Assembly (NCBI RefSeq): GCF_003347205.1
Contig: NZ_QQBJ01000005.1
Location: 186,001-250,000, forward strand
DNA length: 64,000 nucleotides
Direction: 5' to 3'
Origin: Mycolicibacterium moriokaense
Lineage (GTDB): Bacteria > Actinomycetota > Actinomycetes > Mycobacteriales > Mycobacteriaceae
Positions 8,846-17,680 of the stretch are shown piece by piece. Every line of letters starts with the position of its first letter. Positions within the stretch are counted from its first letter, which is position 1. A program made the position numbers and the translations under genes. The notes below the pieces were generated by a model. It worked only from the letters and a program-made list of their open reading frames with translations. It was not told where the DNA came from and searched no databases.

Positions 8846-9490
8846 TCAGGGTCTCAACCGGGCGTCGCCGGCGGTGAGGTCGATGAAATCGCGCGCCGTC
8901 CGATATCCCTGCTGCGCCAACCGACCGGCCAGGGCGAGGAAGACGTGCGCCGTCGTTATCGCATCGCCAAGGGCGTGATGGGGGCAGTCCACCGGTAGCC
9001 GCAACTCGGTCGCCAGTTGCTCGAGATGGGGCTCACCCTGGCATTCGGCCGCCTGCAGGTGGCCGGCCCGGGCCATCGCCGCGGTGTCCACGACTTTGCA
9101 AGCCAGACGATGACCGCTCTGTCGGAAGGCTCTGCCGAGAAAAGCCTGCTCGATCCAGGCGGCATGGGCGATGAGCACCCGTCCCTCGAGCAATTCGCGC
9201 AGGACGTCGACCGCAGCGGACAACGGCGGCGCCTCGGCCAGGTCGGCGGGTCGGAGAGCGTGGATTGTGATCGATTTCGCCGACATTGCGCATTCGGGAC
9301 GGACCAGCCCGTACACGTTGTCCGCCGCGATCATCCGACCGTCGCGGATCACGGTCGCGCCGTACGACGCGATGGCGTCCTTGTGCAGATCGAGTCCGGT
9401 TGTCTCCAAATCCAGGACGACATAATCGATCTCGCGCCACGGTCGATCGAATTCATCGGGGGCGCGAGAACGGCGCCAGAGACGCGTCAT
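8846..9490 (-). CDS. DEDDh 3'-5' exonuclease (DNA polymerase III epsilon-like)
   Basis: A 214-residue exonuclease-fold protein. ExoI is visible as VVLDLETTGLDLHKDAI (Asp and Glu metal ligands), ExoII as LIAHAAWIEQAFL and ExoIII as HHALGDAITTAHVF with the His and Asp of the DEDDh type. Such proteins degrade nucleic acid 3' ends; it lacks polymerase-binding or helicase domains. The start at 9490 overlaps the stop of the cNMP/CBS gene by an ATGA junction, so the two are co-translated. Similar pairs of a DUF294 signalling protein and an epsilon-like exonuclease occur in other bacteria beside transport genes; their joint function is unknown to me. Confidence 0.85.
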   Translation of the reverse strand: MTRLWRRSRAPDEFDRPWREIDYVVLDLETTGLDLHKDAIASYGATVIRDGRMIAADNVYGLVRPECAMSAKSITIHALRPADLAEAPPLSAAVDVLRELLEGRVLIAHAAWIEQAFLGRAFRQSGHRLACKVVDTAAMARAGHLQAAECQGEPHLEQLATELRLPVDCPHHALGDAITTAHVFLALAGRLAQQGYRTARDFIDLTAGDARLRP

Positions 9491-11310
9491 GAGAGGCGCT
9501 CCACCCATTCGCTGTCCAGCCGGTTCTGCACTTCGGCCACCGCGCGGAATGCCTCGCGCAGGTAGCGCCGAGTCAGGGTGCCCAGCTCCTTCGGTGCGAT
9601 CCAGGTGCTCGAGGCCGGGGCGTTGGTGCGGAGAGCGCGGATTTCGTTGTCCAGCAACAATCCGTAGAGATATTCGAACGCGCGCACCAGTGTGTCGGCT
9701 TCGTCGGTGGTGAGCAGTCCGGCTGCCTGCCCGCGGCGCAGTCGGGTGATCGTCGATCCGCGATCATCTCCGGTCACGATCGCGATCCAGCGGCCCAGCG
9801 ACGCTATCGGCACCAGACCACCGCCCTTGAGGTTGAGGTGGCCACGATGGGCACCGGAGTGTTCCACCACGAAGTCGCGGACGAATCCGACCGGGGGACG
9901 AACGGAGATCGTGTAGCTGAGAAGCCTCGACAGGTACTCGCGGCTTCGCGTGGTGGCGAGCATCGCGTCGGACACGGCCCTGCCAAGGGGCACGCCTGTC
10001 ACAGGTCGACTGTCGGCGATCATCGACGACAGAAGCAACGCGTTGGTTTGGGTGGGATTCGTGATCCACGAGGTGGCCGTCGCCGTGAACGCCGACTGGG
10101 ATTGCGCGAACGAGGGATTGGTGGCATTGGCGCCGTCGACGCAGCGCGAAAGTCCACAGCGCTCCATGTTGTCCAACACCCGGCCGGCCCACCGCTGCAG
10201 CCGGCCCGCGGCGGGTGGGCCGTCAGGAAGGTCCTCCCACACCAGCGCGGTGTCGACGTCCGAGCGGGGCAGCGGCTCACGGCGTGCGATCGAACCCAGC
10301 AGCAGCCACGACGTGCGCTGCGGCACCCGATCCTCGCCGATCTCGGTGAGGTCGATGAGGCGGAGCATGATCGCGTCGATGACCGCCGACATCAGTGCAG
10401 CGATGTGCATGACGGAGGCGCCGGTGTCGTAGAGCTCCAGCCACGTTCCGGGGACCAATGCGGCCGCCGCAGCCAGATCGTCGACCGAGGTGGCGTCATC
10501 GATGGCGCGCCGGATGACCAATGGATTGCGCACCTCGGCGGATGCCAGATCGACGACGCGCAGGATGCCGACCGGCCGTTCGGCCGCGCCGGTCACCACG
10601 AGATGGTGGTAACCGCTTTCCACCATCTTCAGGAAGGCGTCGCCGACCAGAGACTCCGCGCCGACGGTCTCTGCCGGGAAGGACGCCAGCGCGCCGGCCG
10701 GAGTACTTGCGGTGAGAGTTCCTGCTGCGAGGGCGGTGCGGAAGTCGCTGTCGGTGATGATGCCGACGTGCTCGCCCCGCGGGATCAACGCGCATGACTG
10801 CCCGGCGTCGGTCATCGCCGCAGCGGCCTCGGCCACGGTTGCGGCCGAGTCGCACCACACGATGGGTCTCATCTGGTGACGGACCAGTCGCAGCGCCTGG
10901 TCGACGAGACCAGAACGGGCGAGGCGCTCGCGCGTGACCAGCGACCCGTAGTGACTGAACTGCAGGCGGCCGGGATCTCGAAGGTGTGGACGGGGATCGG
11001 GAAACCGATAGCAGAGCGTGTCCTCGACGGCCTTCACCGTCAGTGGCGGTGCCAGTCCGGACAGCACCGAGATCTGACCGAATGTCTCGCCGGGACCGAG
11101 TGCGTCGACGACGCGGCCGCGATCGATCACCTCGACCTCGCCGGTGCGCACCACATAGAAGTGCGACAGCGGGGCGTCGCCGGCGGCCACGATCGTCGAT
11201 CCGGCGGTGAAGTACTCCACCTCGACAAGGCGGCTGAGCGCTTCGAGATCAGCGGAGTCCAGGGCGTCATACGGAGATTGGCCGCCCAGAAAATCTACGT
11301 ATTCACGCAT
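9487..11310 (-). CDS. cNMP-binding / CBS / DUF294 nucleotidyltransferase-like signalling protein
   Basis: A 607-residue multidomain cytosolic protein. Residues about 15-110 form a cyclic-nucleotide-binding jelly roll (TAGSTIVAAGDAPLSHFYVV, GPGETFGQISVLSG). Two CBS motifs follow at about 150-265 (GIITDSDFRTALA, GILRVVDLA). A nucleotidyltransferase core is marked by GSIARREPLPRSDVDTALV (Gly-Ser and Asp-X-Asp metal site), and a helical substrate-binding domain ends the protein. The family resembles GlnD-like regulators that sense nucleotides. ATG at 11310 overlaps the end of the GntR gene by 8 bases; a longer open frame exists but would sit inside GntR. Target protein unknown. Confidence 0.85.
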   Translation of the reverse strand: MREYVDFLGGQSPYDALDSADLEALSRLVEVEYFTAGSTIVAAGDAPLSHFYVVRTGEVEVIDRGRVVDALGPGETFGQISVLSGLAPPLTVKAVEDTLCYRFPDPRPHLRDPGRLQFSHYGSLVTRERLARSGLVDQALRLVRHQMRPIVWCDSAATVAEAAAAMTDAGQSCALIPRGEHVGIITDSDFRTALAAGTLTASTPAGALASFPAETVGAESLVGDAFLKMVESGYHHLVVTGAAERPVGILRVVDLASAEVRNPLVIRRAIDDATSVDDLAAAAALVPGTWLELYDTGASVMHIAALMSAVIDAIMLRLIDLTEIGEDRVPQRTSWLLLGSIARREPLPRSDVDTALVWEDLPDGPPAAGRLQRWAGRVLDNMERCGLSRCVDGANATNPSFAQSQSAFTATATSWITNPTQTNALLLSSMIADSRPVTGVPLGRAVSDAMLATTRSREYLSRLLSYTISVRPPVGFVRDFVVEHSGAHRGHLNLKGGGLVPIASLGRWIAIVTGDDRGSTITRLRRGQAAGLLTTDEADTLVRAFEYLYGLLLDNEIRALRTNAPASSTWIAPKELGTLTRRYLREAFRAVAEVQNRLDSEWVERLS

Positions 11311-12028
11311 CCTTTTTGCGGGCCAGAGCCTCGGCCTGTGGGATGCCGCCATGTACGTGGCGGTCGATCTCGGCGGTGATCGCCTCCATGTCGCCAGTGT
11401 CGATGATGTCGAGGAGGCGCTGGTGGACGGCCACCATGTCGTGCAGGTCGGCGAACAGCTGGTGGTCGGCGGAGAAGAACAGTTGCAGCTGTGCCTCCCA
11501 GCTCAACCAGAGATCGCACAAGAGTTTGTGTCCGCACAACTCATAGAAGGCGCGGTGAAATGCCGTGTGCGCTTCGATGGTCGCGACCGGGTCGTTGTTG
11601 TCCGCGCCGATGGCCATGTCTTCCAGTGCCCGAGTGACTTTGATCCGCGCAGAGCTTTTCAGCCGTGGCAACGCGAGCTCAATGGCGTAGGGCTCGAGGC
11701 GCTTGCGCAGGCTCGCGATCTCGGCAATCGCCTCGCCACTGACCTCGGTGACGAAGGCCCCCTTGTAGGGAATCCGTTCCACGAGTCCCTCCTCGGACAG
11801 CAAGCCGAGAGCCTCGCGCAGCGGGGCCCGGCTTACGCCGAGGTCGGCGGCGAGGGGGATCTCGCGCAGTTGGCTACCCGGCCGGAGTCGGCCCTCGAGG
11901 ATCGCTTTGCGGATCACCTGTGCCACCGTGCCCGGAGTCGTCCGCTGGGTGAGCCTGCCCAATGACACCGATTCGCTGGCAGGGTCGGTCAGTGTGAACA
12001 CCGGGTCTTCGGCAATTGGCTCGCTCAT
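11303..12028 (-). CDS. GntR-family regulator, FadR/FCD subfamily
   Basis: A 241-residue regulator. The winged helix (about residues 35-100) includes LREIPLAADLGVSRAPLREA, the standard GntR recognition segment, and the C-terminal all-helical FCD effector domain keeps His/Asp metal-site residues (HTAFHRAFYELCGH, later HQRLLD and DRHVHGG). FCD regulators usually bind carboxylic acids or sugar acids. The ATG at 12028 has GGAAGGA upstream. The gene leads an operon with the signalling protein and exonuclease and carries its own copy of the TGTCGACA palindrome 56 bases upstream, suggesting autoregulation; the same site occurs before the permease operon and between the SDR operon and the GH13 gene. 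Confidence 0.92.
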   Translation of the reverse strand: MSEPIAEDPVFTLTDPASESVSLGRLTQRTTPGTVAQVIRKAILEGRLRPGSQLREIPLAADLGVSRAPLREALGLLSEEGLVERIPYKGAFVTEVSGEAIAEIASLRKRLEPYAIELALPRLKSSARIKVTRALEDMAIGADNNDPVATIEAHTAFHRAFYELCGHKLLCDLWLSWEAQLQLFFSADHQLFADLHDMVAVHQRLLDIIDTGDMEAITAEIDRHVHGGIPQAEALARKKDA

Positions 12029-12083
12029 CGACTGTCCTTCCCGCAACCGGAGGTTACGACCGACTGCAGCACTCGTCTGACTA

Positions 12084-12095
12084 ATTGTCGACAAT
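12084..12095. promoter_or_regulatory. Candidate GntR operator 2, upstream of the GntR gene
   Basis: ATTGTCGACAAT is a perfect 12-base palindrome and the best of the three copies in the window. Flanking CTGACTA matches the other sites. It sits 56 bases upstream of the regulator start, consistent with autoregulation. Binding is inferred, not shown. Confidence 0.68.
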
Positions 12096-12126
12096 AGCTG
12101 CAAGATGGCGAGAAGGGTCGGACTGC

Positions 12127-12141
12127 CTCGCCGAGGGCGAG
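12127..12141. terminator. Small hairpin after the GMC/subunit 3 operon
   Basis: CTCGCC-GAG-GGCGAG forms a perfect 6-bp stem just past the stop of the last gene of the SDR operon and before the GntR promoter. There is no T tract, as is common for mycobacterial terminators, so assignment is tentative. Confidence 0.3.
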
Positions 12142-12149
12142 TGTTGGTC

Positions 12150-12638
12150 TCACTCCCCGGCGGCGGAGACGTAGATCGGACCGCGATCGATGACCGGGTC
12201 CAGGATGCCCGTCTCGAGTTCGTTCACCGCGTCCTCGAGTCCGGCTGGGTCCCGGTGCTGGCCCGGATACCCGATGAGCTCCTTGACTTGCGGGGTCATG
12301 AAGTAGGCGCCGGCGATGATCGCCGAGAGCGGATCGAAGGTGTCCTTGTCGTCGGCCCACATCGCCTTCAACTTTGTGTACATGTCGTCATCGGCGACGT
12401 CGCTCAGGCTGCCCACGGCGGCCAGCACGATGTCGAATGCATCGCGGCGCGCGGCCAGTGCAAGTTCCAGATAGGGCAGGAAATCTTGCACAGCACTGGC
12501 TTTCGGATTCGGTCCAGCCTCGGGAATCAGCGCGTCGGCGATACGCAGAAGGGTTTGTTGTTCGCCGTCGGTCAATGACCGCGGCGGTTTGGTGTGCCGG
12601 ACCGGGACGGACAACCGCTGTGCCGCTGGGTTACTCAT
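12150..12638 (-). CDS. Gluconate 2-dehydrogenase subunit 3-like protein
   Basis: A 162-residue protein with the segment LTDGEQQTLLRIADALIPE, typical of the small third subunit of membrane-bound gluconate/fructose dehydrogenases, which chaperones or anchors the GMC flavoprotein. No clear Tat or Sec signal is seen at the N-terminus, unlike many exported relatives. It starts with ATG at 12638, overlapping the GMC stop by ATGA, so the two are made together. No cytochrome c subunit is encoded nearby, so the electron acceptor is open. Confidence 0.82.
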   Translation of the reverse strand: MSNPAAQRLSVPVRHTKPPRSLTDGEQQTLLRIADALIPEAGPNPKASAVQDFLPYLELALAARRDAFDIVLAAVGSLSDVADDDMYTKLKAMWADDKDTFDPLSAIIAGAYFMTPQVKELIGYPGQHRDPAGLEDAVNELETGILDPVIDRGPIYVSAAGE

Positions 12639-14263
12639 GACTGTGCCTTCCGCGATTTCACGTTCTCGACGACGTTCTTTCCCACTCGAAGCGCCAGCGC
12701 GCTGATGGTGCACGTCGGGTTGGCGGACCCCGAGGTGACGAAGATGCTTCCGTCGGCGATATAGAGGTTGTCGACGTCGTGGGTCCTGCCATAGGAGTCG
12801 ACCACCGAGGTGGCGGGATCATCGCCCATCCGTGCGGTGCCGAGCAGGTGGCCGGGCTGATCGATCCACAGTTCCTTCGTGATGACCCGCTTCGCGCCCG
12901 CGGCCTCGTGCGCTTCGACCATTCGGTCGACGGTGAACTTGAGCAGCTTGCGCGTGTTCTCGCTGATTCGGTATTCGATCTTCGGCGCGGGAAGCCCGTC
13001 CGAGTCCTGCAACGTGGTCGACAAGGTCACCCGGTTCTGCTCCTCGGGCAGATCCTCGGTGTTCGCAGCCCACAGAATGCCGTTGCGCGCTGACCGCGCC
13101 ACGTCGTGGATCGCGGCACCCCAGAGCTCTTCGAAGTCGCATTCGCGATGCGCCTCAATGGCATTGAGCGGTCCAGGGGTTGGCAGGGCATGCAGCTTGG
13201 AGCCTCGGACAAACCCGCGCGACTTGTCCGTCTCGTAGAACTGCATCGAATGGATCAGCTGACCGGCCGGGCCGCGCCAGCTCTCGAGATCGTCGTCGTA
13301 GAAGCCCAACGCGCTGCAATTCGGGTGCAGCATCAAGTTGCGCCCGACAAGGCCGGACGAGTTGGCCAGCCCATCGGGATGTGTTTCGTCGGCGGACAAC
13401 AGCAGTAGCCGAGGGGTACCGACTCCGTTGGCGCACAGGACAACTGAGCGTGCAGGTTGGAAAATGACGTCACCATCACGGTTGAAGTACTCCGCTCCGG
13501 TGGCAAGCCCGTCGTCTCCCGTGACGACCCGCTTCACGCGTGCTCCCGTGACCACCTTCGCGCCGGCCTTTTGCGCCTGCGGCATGTAGATGAGGTCGAA
13601 CGACGCTTTGGCGCCCTGCGGACAGCCCCACTCGCAGACGCCCCAGCGACCGCACTGTTCCAGCGTCTTGTGCTTCTGGCTGGCGATGGCGTTGGTACCC
13701 GGCCACCAGTGCCAACCCAATTTGTTGGCGGCCTCAGCGGCCTTGACGCCGGGTTTTCCCATGGGGTGCGGCGGCAGTGGATAGTCCAGGCCGTCGGGGT
13801 ACGCGGTGTCGCCACCAACCCCCGCGACGCCGATGAATTCGTCGACCTCGTCGTGGTAGGGCTTGAGGTCGTGGTAGCTGATCGGCCAGTCGTCGGCGAT
13901 GCCGTCGAGCGACTTGACTCGAAAGTCGGACGGCAACAGCCGTGGCCACTCGGCCCCGTAGTAGATGGAGCTGCCGCCCACCGCGTTGAACATCACCGGC
14001 CACATGTCGGAGTCCTCGACATCGACCGGGTAGTCAGACGGCAAGCCGCGCACGTTGGGGTCGTGGGCCCAGTTGTGCTGAATCAGCAGTTCCCATTCGG
14101 GGAAGTTGGCGGGGAACTCACTGGGATTCACCCAGTCGCCCTGTTCGAGACAGATGACGCTCAGCCCGGCCGCGGCAGCGGTGTGGGTGACCACCGCTCC
14201 CGACGGTCCGGCGCCGACCACGAGCACGTCTACGACGTCCGGTGCCGAGTTCTGTGGTGCCAT
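12635..14263 (-). CDS. GMC-family FAD oxidoreductase (sugar/alcohol dehydrogenase)
   Basis: A 542-residue flavoprotein. The FAD motif is VLVVGAGPSGAVVTHTAAAA near residues 13-32; GGSSIYYGAEWPRL is the second GMC signature region; a Cys cluster (CGRWGVCEWGCPQGAK) is characteristic of the gluconate-dehydrogenase-like GMC branch. The C-terminal catalytic His is probably in QPGHLLGTARMG with the partner Asn in GSANPTCTIS. It oxidises a primary or secondary alcohol of a sugar or polyol. It is coupled to the subunit 3-like gene downstream and lies 105 bases after the SDR gene, likely in the same operon under operator 3. Confidence 0.88.
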   Translation of the reverse strand: MAPQNSAPDVVDVLVVGAGPSGAVVTHTAAAAGLSVICLEQGDWVNPSEFPANFPEWELLIQHNWAHDPNVRGLPSDYPVDVEDSDMWPVMFNAVGGSSIYYGAEWPRLLPSDFRVKSLDGIADDWPISYHDLKPYHDEVDEFIGVAGVGGDTAYPDGLDYPLPPHPMGKPGVKAAEAANKLGWHWWPGTNAIASQKHKTLEQCGRWGVCEWGCPQGAKASFDLIYMPQAQKAGAKVVTGARVKRVVTGDDGLATGAEYFNRDGDVIFQPARSVVLCANGVGTPRLLLLSADETHPDGLANSSGLVGRNLMLHPNCSALGFYDDDLESWRGPAGQLIHSMQFYETDKSRGFVRGSKLHALPTPGPLNAIEAHRECDFEELWGAAIHDVARSARNGILWAANTEDLPEEQNRVTLSTTLQDSDGLPAPKIEYRISENTRKLLKFTVDRMVEAHEAAGAKRVITKELWIDQPGHLLGTARMGDDPATSVVDSYGRTHDVDNLYIADGSIFVTSGSANPTCTISALALRVGKNVVENVKSRKAQS

Positions 14264-14368
14264 GTTGCGCCCTCACTCTCTGCCTGTCGGCGGTGGTGGG
14301 CTGTACCGCCTTCGATGGTGACTTACCTTCTGGTTGTGGGTGACCGGTAGTGGCGGGCGCGAACCTGA

Positions 14369-15127
14369 TCAGGCTCCCGCGAGCACACCGCCGTCGACAA
14401 CGAATGCGGTGCCGGTGATCGCCGTCGAGTGATCGGACAGCAGGAATGCCACCGAATGGGCGATCTCGATCGGTTCGATGGCGCGACCGATGGGCTGGAA
14501 GTCGGGCAGTCCGGCCTCTAGGGCCTCGCGGCCGCCAAGGGCTTCGTAGTGCGGCACGTTCAACGGCGTGTCGACGAACCCCGGGCATACCGTGTTGGCC
14601 CGGATCCCTTGTGCGCCGAAGTCCAGCGCGATCGCCTTGGTCAGGGTGAGGACCGCACCCTTGCTCGCGGTGTAGGTGGTCAGCAGCTTTTCGGCCCCAA
14701 TGGAATTGATCGAGCCGAAGTTGACGATCGAGCCGCCGCCGGCCTTCAGCAGTTCGGGAATGGCGTACTTCGAGCCGAGGAAAACGCCCTTCACGTTCAC
14801 GTCGAACGTCTTCTGGAAGTCGTCGACGGTGGCATCCAGAATGGTGCCCGGTTTCAGAATGCCCGCGTTGTTGACGATCCCGTCGAGCTTGCCGAACTTC
14901 GAGACCGTGAAGTTGATCAGTCCCTTCACCTGTTGCTCGTCGGTGACGTCGACGACCCGCCCGATCAGGCGATCATCGTCGACTTTCAGCTGCGGCAGGT
15001 GTTCCTCGGAGCGAACGGTCGCGACGACTTGGGCGCCCTCGTCGTGCAAGTGCAACGCCGTGGCAAGCCCGATGCCGCGTGCGGCCCCGGTGATGATGAC
15101 GGTTTTGCCTTCCAACAATGTGCCCAC
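14369..15127 (-). CDS. Short-chain dehydrogenase/reductase (glucose/alcohol dehydrogenase type)
   Basis: A 252-residue classical SDR. The cofactor motif is VIITGAARGIGLATAL at about residues 10-25, the NNAG motif is IVNNAGILKPG, and the active-site Ser and Tyr-X3-Lys appear in NFGSINSIG and YTASKGAVLTL. The C-terminus (GTAFVVDGGVLAG) is full length. It oxidises an alcohol or reduces a ketone with NAD(P)(H). It begins with GTG at 15127 and is the first gene of the SDR-GMC-subunit 3 operon. Operator 3 lies 45 bases upstream, shared with the divergent GH13 gene. Confidence 0.9.
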   Translation of the reverse strand: MGTLLEGKTVIITGAARGIGLATALHLHDEGAQVVATVRSEEHLPQLKVDDDRLIGRVVDVTDEQQVKGLINFTVSKFGKLDGIVNNAGILKPGTILDATVDDFQKTFDVNVKGVFLGSKYAIPELLKAGGGSIVNFGSINSIGAEKLLTTYTASKGAVLTLTKAIALDFGAQGIRANTVCPGFVDTPLNVPHYEALGGREALEAGLPDFQPIGRAIEPIEIAHSVAFLLSDHSTAITGTAFVVDGGVLAGA

Positions 15128-15439
15128 GTTCTTGCTCGCTTCCCCGCGATGTCGGCCATCGCGATTGTGTTACTGTCGACAATTAGTCAATCACAGTGTG
15201 GCGGGGATCATGCCCGCCGTCAAGTCCAACCCGAGATCTGGCCGTCTACCAGGGCGGATAGGGCTATTGCGGCGAGCGCCGCATCGGTAGGCTGGGCCGC
15301 GGGCGCTGGGGCTGCCCGGCGCCGGCCAGCACCGACTGCTCAGGCTGGCCGAGCGGTTTGAGAGCGGGTGCAGTGCGGCAACACTGCTCTGAAAGTCTGA
15401 AAGCGGCAGCGCAAATATTCGAAGTCGACGAGGAGATCG
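15128..15439. promoter_or_regulatory. 312-base divergent intergenic region between SDR operon and GH13 gene
   Basis: No gene is visible here. Left end holds operator 3 (15172-15183). A perfect 6-bp stem GGCGGG / CCCGCC with a 7-base loop lies at 15200-15218. The right end has an ACGAGGAG ribosome site just before the ATG at 15440. The middle is G+C-rich with no further repeat that I could see. Confidence 0.6.
15172..15183. promoter_or_regulatory. Candidate GntR operator 3, between SDR operon and GH13 gene
   Basis: ACTGTCGACAAT on the plus strand. On the minus strand the surrounding bases read GATTGACTAATTGTCGACA, matching the flanks of sites 1 and 2. It is 45 bases from the SDR start and about 257 from the GH13 start, so SDR control is more likely than GH13 control. 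Binding is inferred. Confidence 0.6.
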
Positions 15440-17671
15440 ATGTCTGAGGTGCGAGAGACCGACGCCGATGACCAAAGCAACGAGCCGACGGAAATCACCT
15501 TCGACGAATATCTCCACCCTGCCCGCCCGCGAACCCTGAGGTTTCGGCCGCGGGTCAGGGCGCCCTTCGCCCGGCGATCCCTGAGCCGCGACGGGACTGC
15601 CACCGGCGACAACCCCGCCTACGTCTCCTGGCTGGTTTCGCAGTCGATGTTGGCCGACGCGAATGAGATCAGCCAGCAATTCTCCGGGCAGGGTTCGATG
15701 TGGCAGAACCCCTACGCGACGCCGAACGCGCGCGCGGCCGTGGACACCGCCTCGGTCTGGTTCACCGCCTACCCGCTGTCGCTGATCACCCGCCCGGACG
15801 AATCGTTCCTCAAGGCGATGTCGTCGGTGGAGATGTGGAAGGCGTTCGCGGAGATAGGAATCGAAGCGGTGCACACCGGGCCGGTGAAGCGGGCCGGCGG
15901 CATCACAGGATGGGAGCTGACGCCCAGCGTCGACGGGCACTTCGACCGGATCAGCACTCAGATCGACCCCGCGTTCGGCACCGAGGAAGAGTTCCGGCAG
16001 ATGTGCGGCACCGCCAATTGGTATGGCGGCACGATCATCGACGACATCGTGCCCGGCCATACCGGCAAGGGAGCCGATTTCCGACTCGCGGAGTTGAAGT
16101 ACGCCGACTACCCGGGCATCTATCACATGGTCGAAATCGACCCGCGCGACTGGGAGCACCTACCGGAGGTCCCGGCCGGGGTGGATTCGGTCAACATCGA
16201 CTCCGCCACCGAGGAGTGGTTGGACAAGGCCGGCTACATCATCGGGCGGCTTCAGCGAGTGATCTTCTACGCCGAGGGGATCAAGGAGACGAACTGGAGC
16301 GCGACGCGCGTCGTCAAGGGAATCGACGGCGCCGAACGGCGCTGGGTCTATCTGCACTACTTCAAGGACGGGCAACCGTCGATCAACTGGCTCGACCCGT
16401 CGTTCGCCGGAATGCGGTTGGTGATCGGCGACGCGCTGCACTCGCTGACCGACCTCGGAACCGGGGCATTGCGCTTGGACGCCAACGGATTTCTGGGCGC
16501 GGAGAAGACGGCGTCGGAAGACAACCCCGCGTGGTCGGAAGGACATCCGCTGTCGGAGGCCGCCAACCACCTCATCGCCAGCATGGTGCGCAAAGTGGGC
16601 GGCTTCACGTTCCAGGAGCTCAACCTCGCGATCGACGACATCCGGCAGATCGGTGAGGCCGGTGCCGATCTCTCCTACGACTTCATCAATCGGCCGGCGT
16701 ATCAGCATGCGCTGGTGACCGCTGACACCGAATTCCTTCGGCTGACGCTGCGCACCACTCTGGAACTCGGCGTGGATCCGGCATCGCTGGTTCACGCGCT
16801 TCAGAACCACGACGAGCTGACCTACGAGTTGGTGCACTGGTCCACGGCCCACCGCGACGACGTCTACACCTACAAGGGTGAGGAGATGACGGGCGAAGCC
16901 CTCGGCGAAACGATCCGCGGCGACCTGCTGGAGCGCATGACAGGCGACGGTGCGGCCTACAACAGGGTCTTCACCACCAACGGAATCGCTTGCACGACAG
17001 CGACGGTGATCACCGCCGCGCTGGGCATCTCCGATCTGGACACCGTCGACGACATAGACCCGATCCGGCGGGCCCACCTGCTGCTCGCCATGTTCAACGC
17101 GCTGCAGCCCGGGGTGTTCGCGCTGTCGGGCTGGGATCTGTGCGGAATGCTCACCCTTCCCGGACAAGAGGTTTCAGAGCTGTTGCGCGGAGGGGACACC
17201 CGGTGGATTCACCGCGCAGCGCACGATCTGATGGGCGTCAACCCGGATGCGACCAAGTCGATGGCCGGAATGCCGCGCGGCGTCAGCCTTTACGGATCGA
17301 TTCCCGACCAGCTCAAAGATGACACGAGTTTCATTCGGCAGTTGCAGGCGATTCTGCGCGTGCGCTCGCACTACGGCATCGCCACCAGCCGACAGATCGA
17401 CATTCCCGAGGTGTCCCATCGCGGCATGCTGGTGCTGGTCCACCAGCTCGACGATCCGAACCAATTCCAGTTGACGGTCCTCAATTTCGCCAACGAGCCG
17501 ATCGCGGGCACCGTCCGCTCCAAGAAGCTTCCGCCGGGCGCGACGGTGATGGACATGTTCAGCGGCGAGGACGTCGGCGTGGTCGACGACTTGAACAGCT
17601 TCGCGATTGAACTACCACCGCACCACGGCGCGTCGCTGCTGGTCGAGCACTCGACCGACAAGGACGAGTGA
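15440..17671 (+). CDS. GH13-family (trehalose synthase-like) alpha-glucan enzyme
   Basis: A 743-residue protein with a GH13 TIM-barrel. Candidate catalytic residues are the nucleophile Asp about 347 in [10 protein letters not shown], the acid/base Glu about 393 in FTFQELNLA, and Asp about 458 in [13 protein letters not shown]-terminal beta domain follows from about residue 650 ([15 protein letters not shown]). It looks like the divergent trehalose synthase/maltose glucosyltransferase branch rather than the mycobacterial TreS with fused maltokinase. Substrate unknown; it could isomerise, hydrolyse or transfer glucose from a disaccharide or glucoside. An ACGAGGAG site precedes the ATG. No signal peptide, so probably cytosolic. 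Neighbouring oxidoreductases suggest sugar or glucoside catabolism (inference). Confidence 0.82.
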   Translation: MSEVRETDADDQSNEPTEITFDEYLHPARPRTLRFRPRVRAPFARRSLSRDGTATGDNPAYVSWLVSQSMLADANEISQQFSGQGSMWQNPYATPNARAAVDTASVWFTAYPLSLITRPDESFLKAMSSVEMWKAFAEIGIEAVHTGPVKRAGGITGWELTPSVDGHFDRISTQIDPAFGTEEEFRQMCGTANWYGGTIIDDIVPGHTGKGADFRLAELKYADYPGIYHMVEIDPRDWEHLPEVPAGVDSVNIDSATEEWLDKAGYIIGRLQRVIFYAEGIKETNWSATRVVKGIDGAERRWVYLHYFKDGQPSINWLDPSFAGMRLVIGDALHSLTDLGTGALRLDANGFLGAEKTASEDNPAWSEGHPLSEAANHLIASMVRKVGGFTFQELNLAIDDIRQIGEAGADLSYDFINRPAYQHALVTADTEFLRLTLRTTLELGVDPASLVHALQNHDELTYELVHWSTAHRDDVYTYKGEEMTGEALGETIRGDLLERMTGDGAAYNRVFTTNGIACTTATVITAALGISDLDTVDDIDPIRRAHLLLAMFNALQPGVFALSGWDLCGMLTLPGQEVSELLRGGDTRWIHRAAHDLMGVNPDATKSMAGMPRGVSLYGSIPDQLKDDTSFIRQLQAILRVRSHYGIATSRQIDIPEVSHRGMLVLVHQLDDPNQFQLTVLNFANEPIAGTVRSKKLPPGATVMDMFSGEDVGVVDDLNSFAIELPPHHGASLLVEHSTDKDE

Positions 17672-17680
17672 CGTTCGGCC

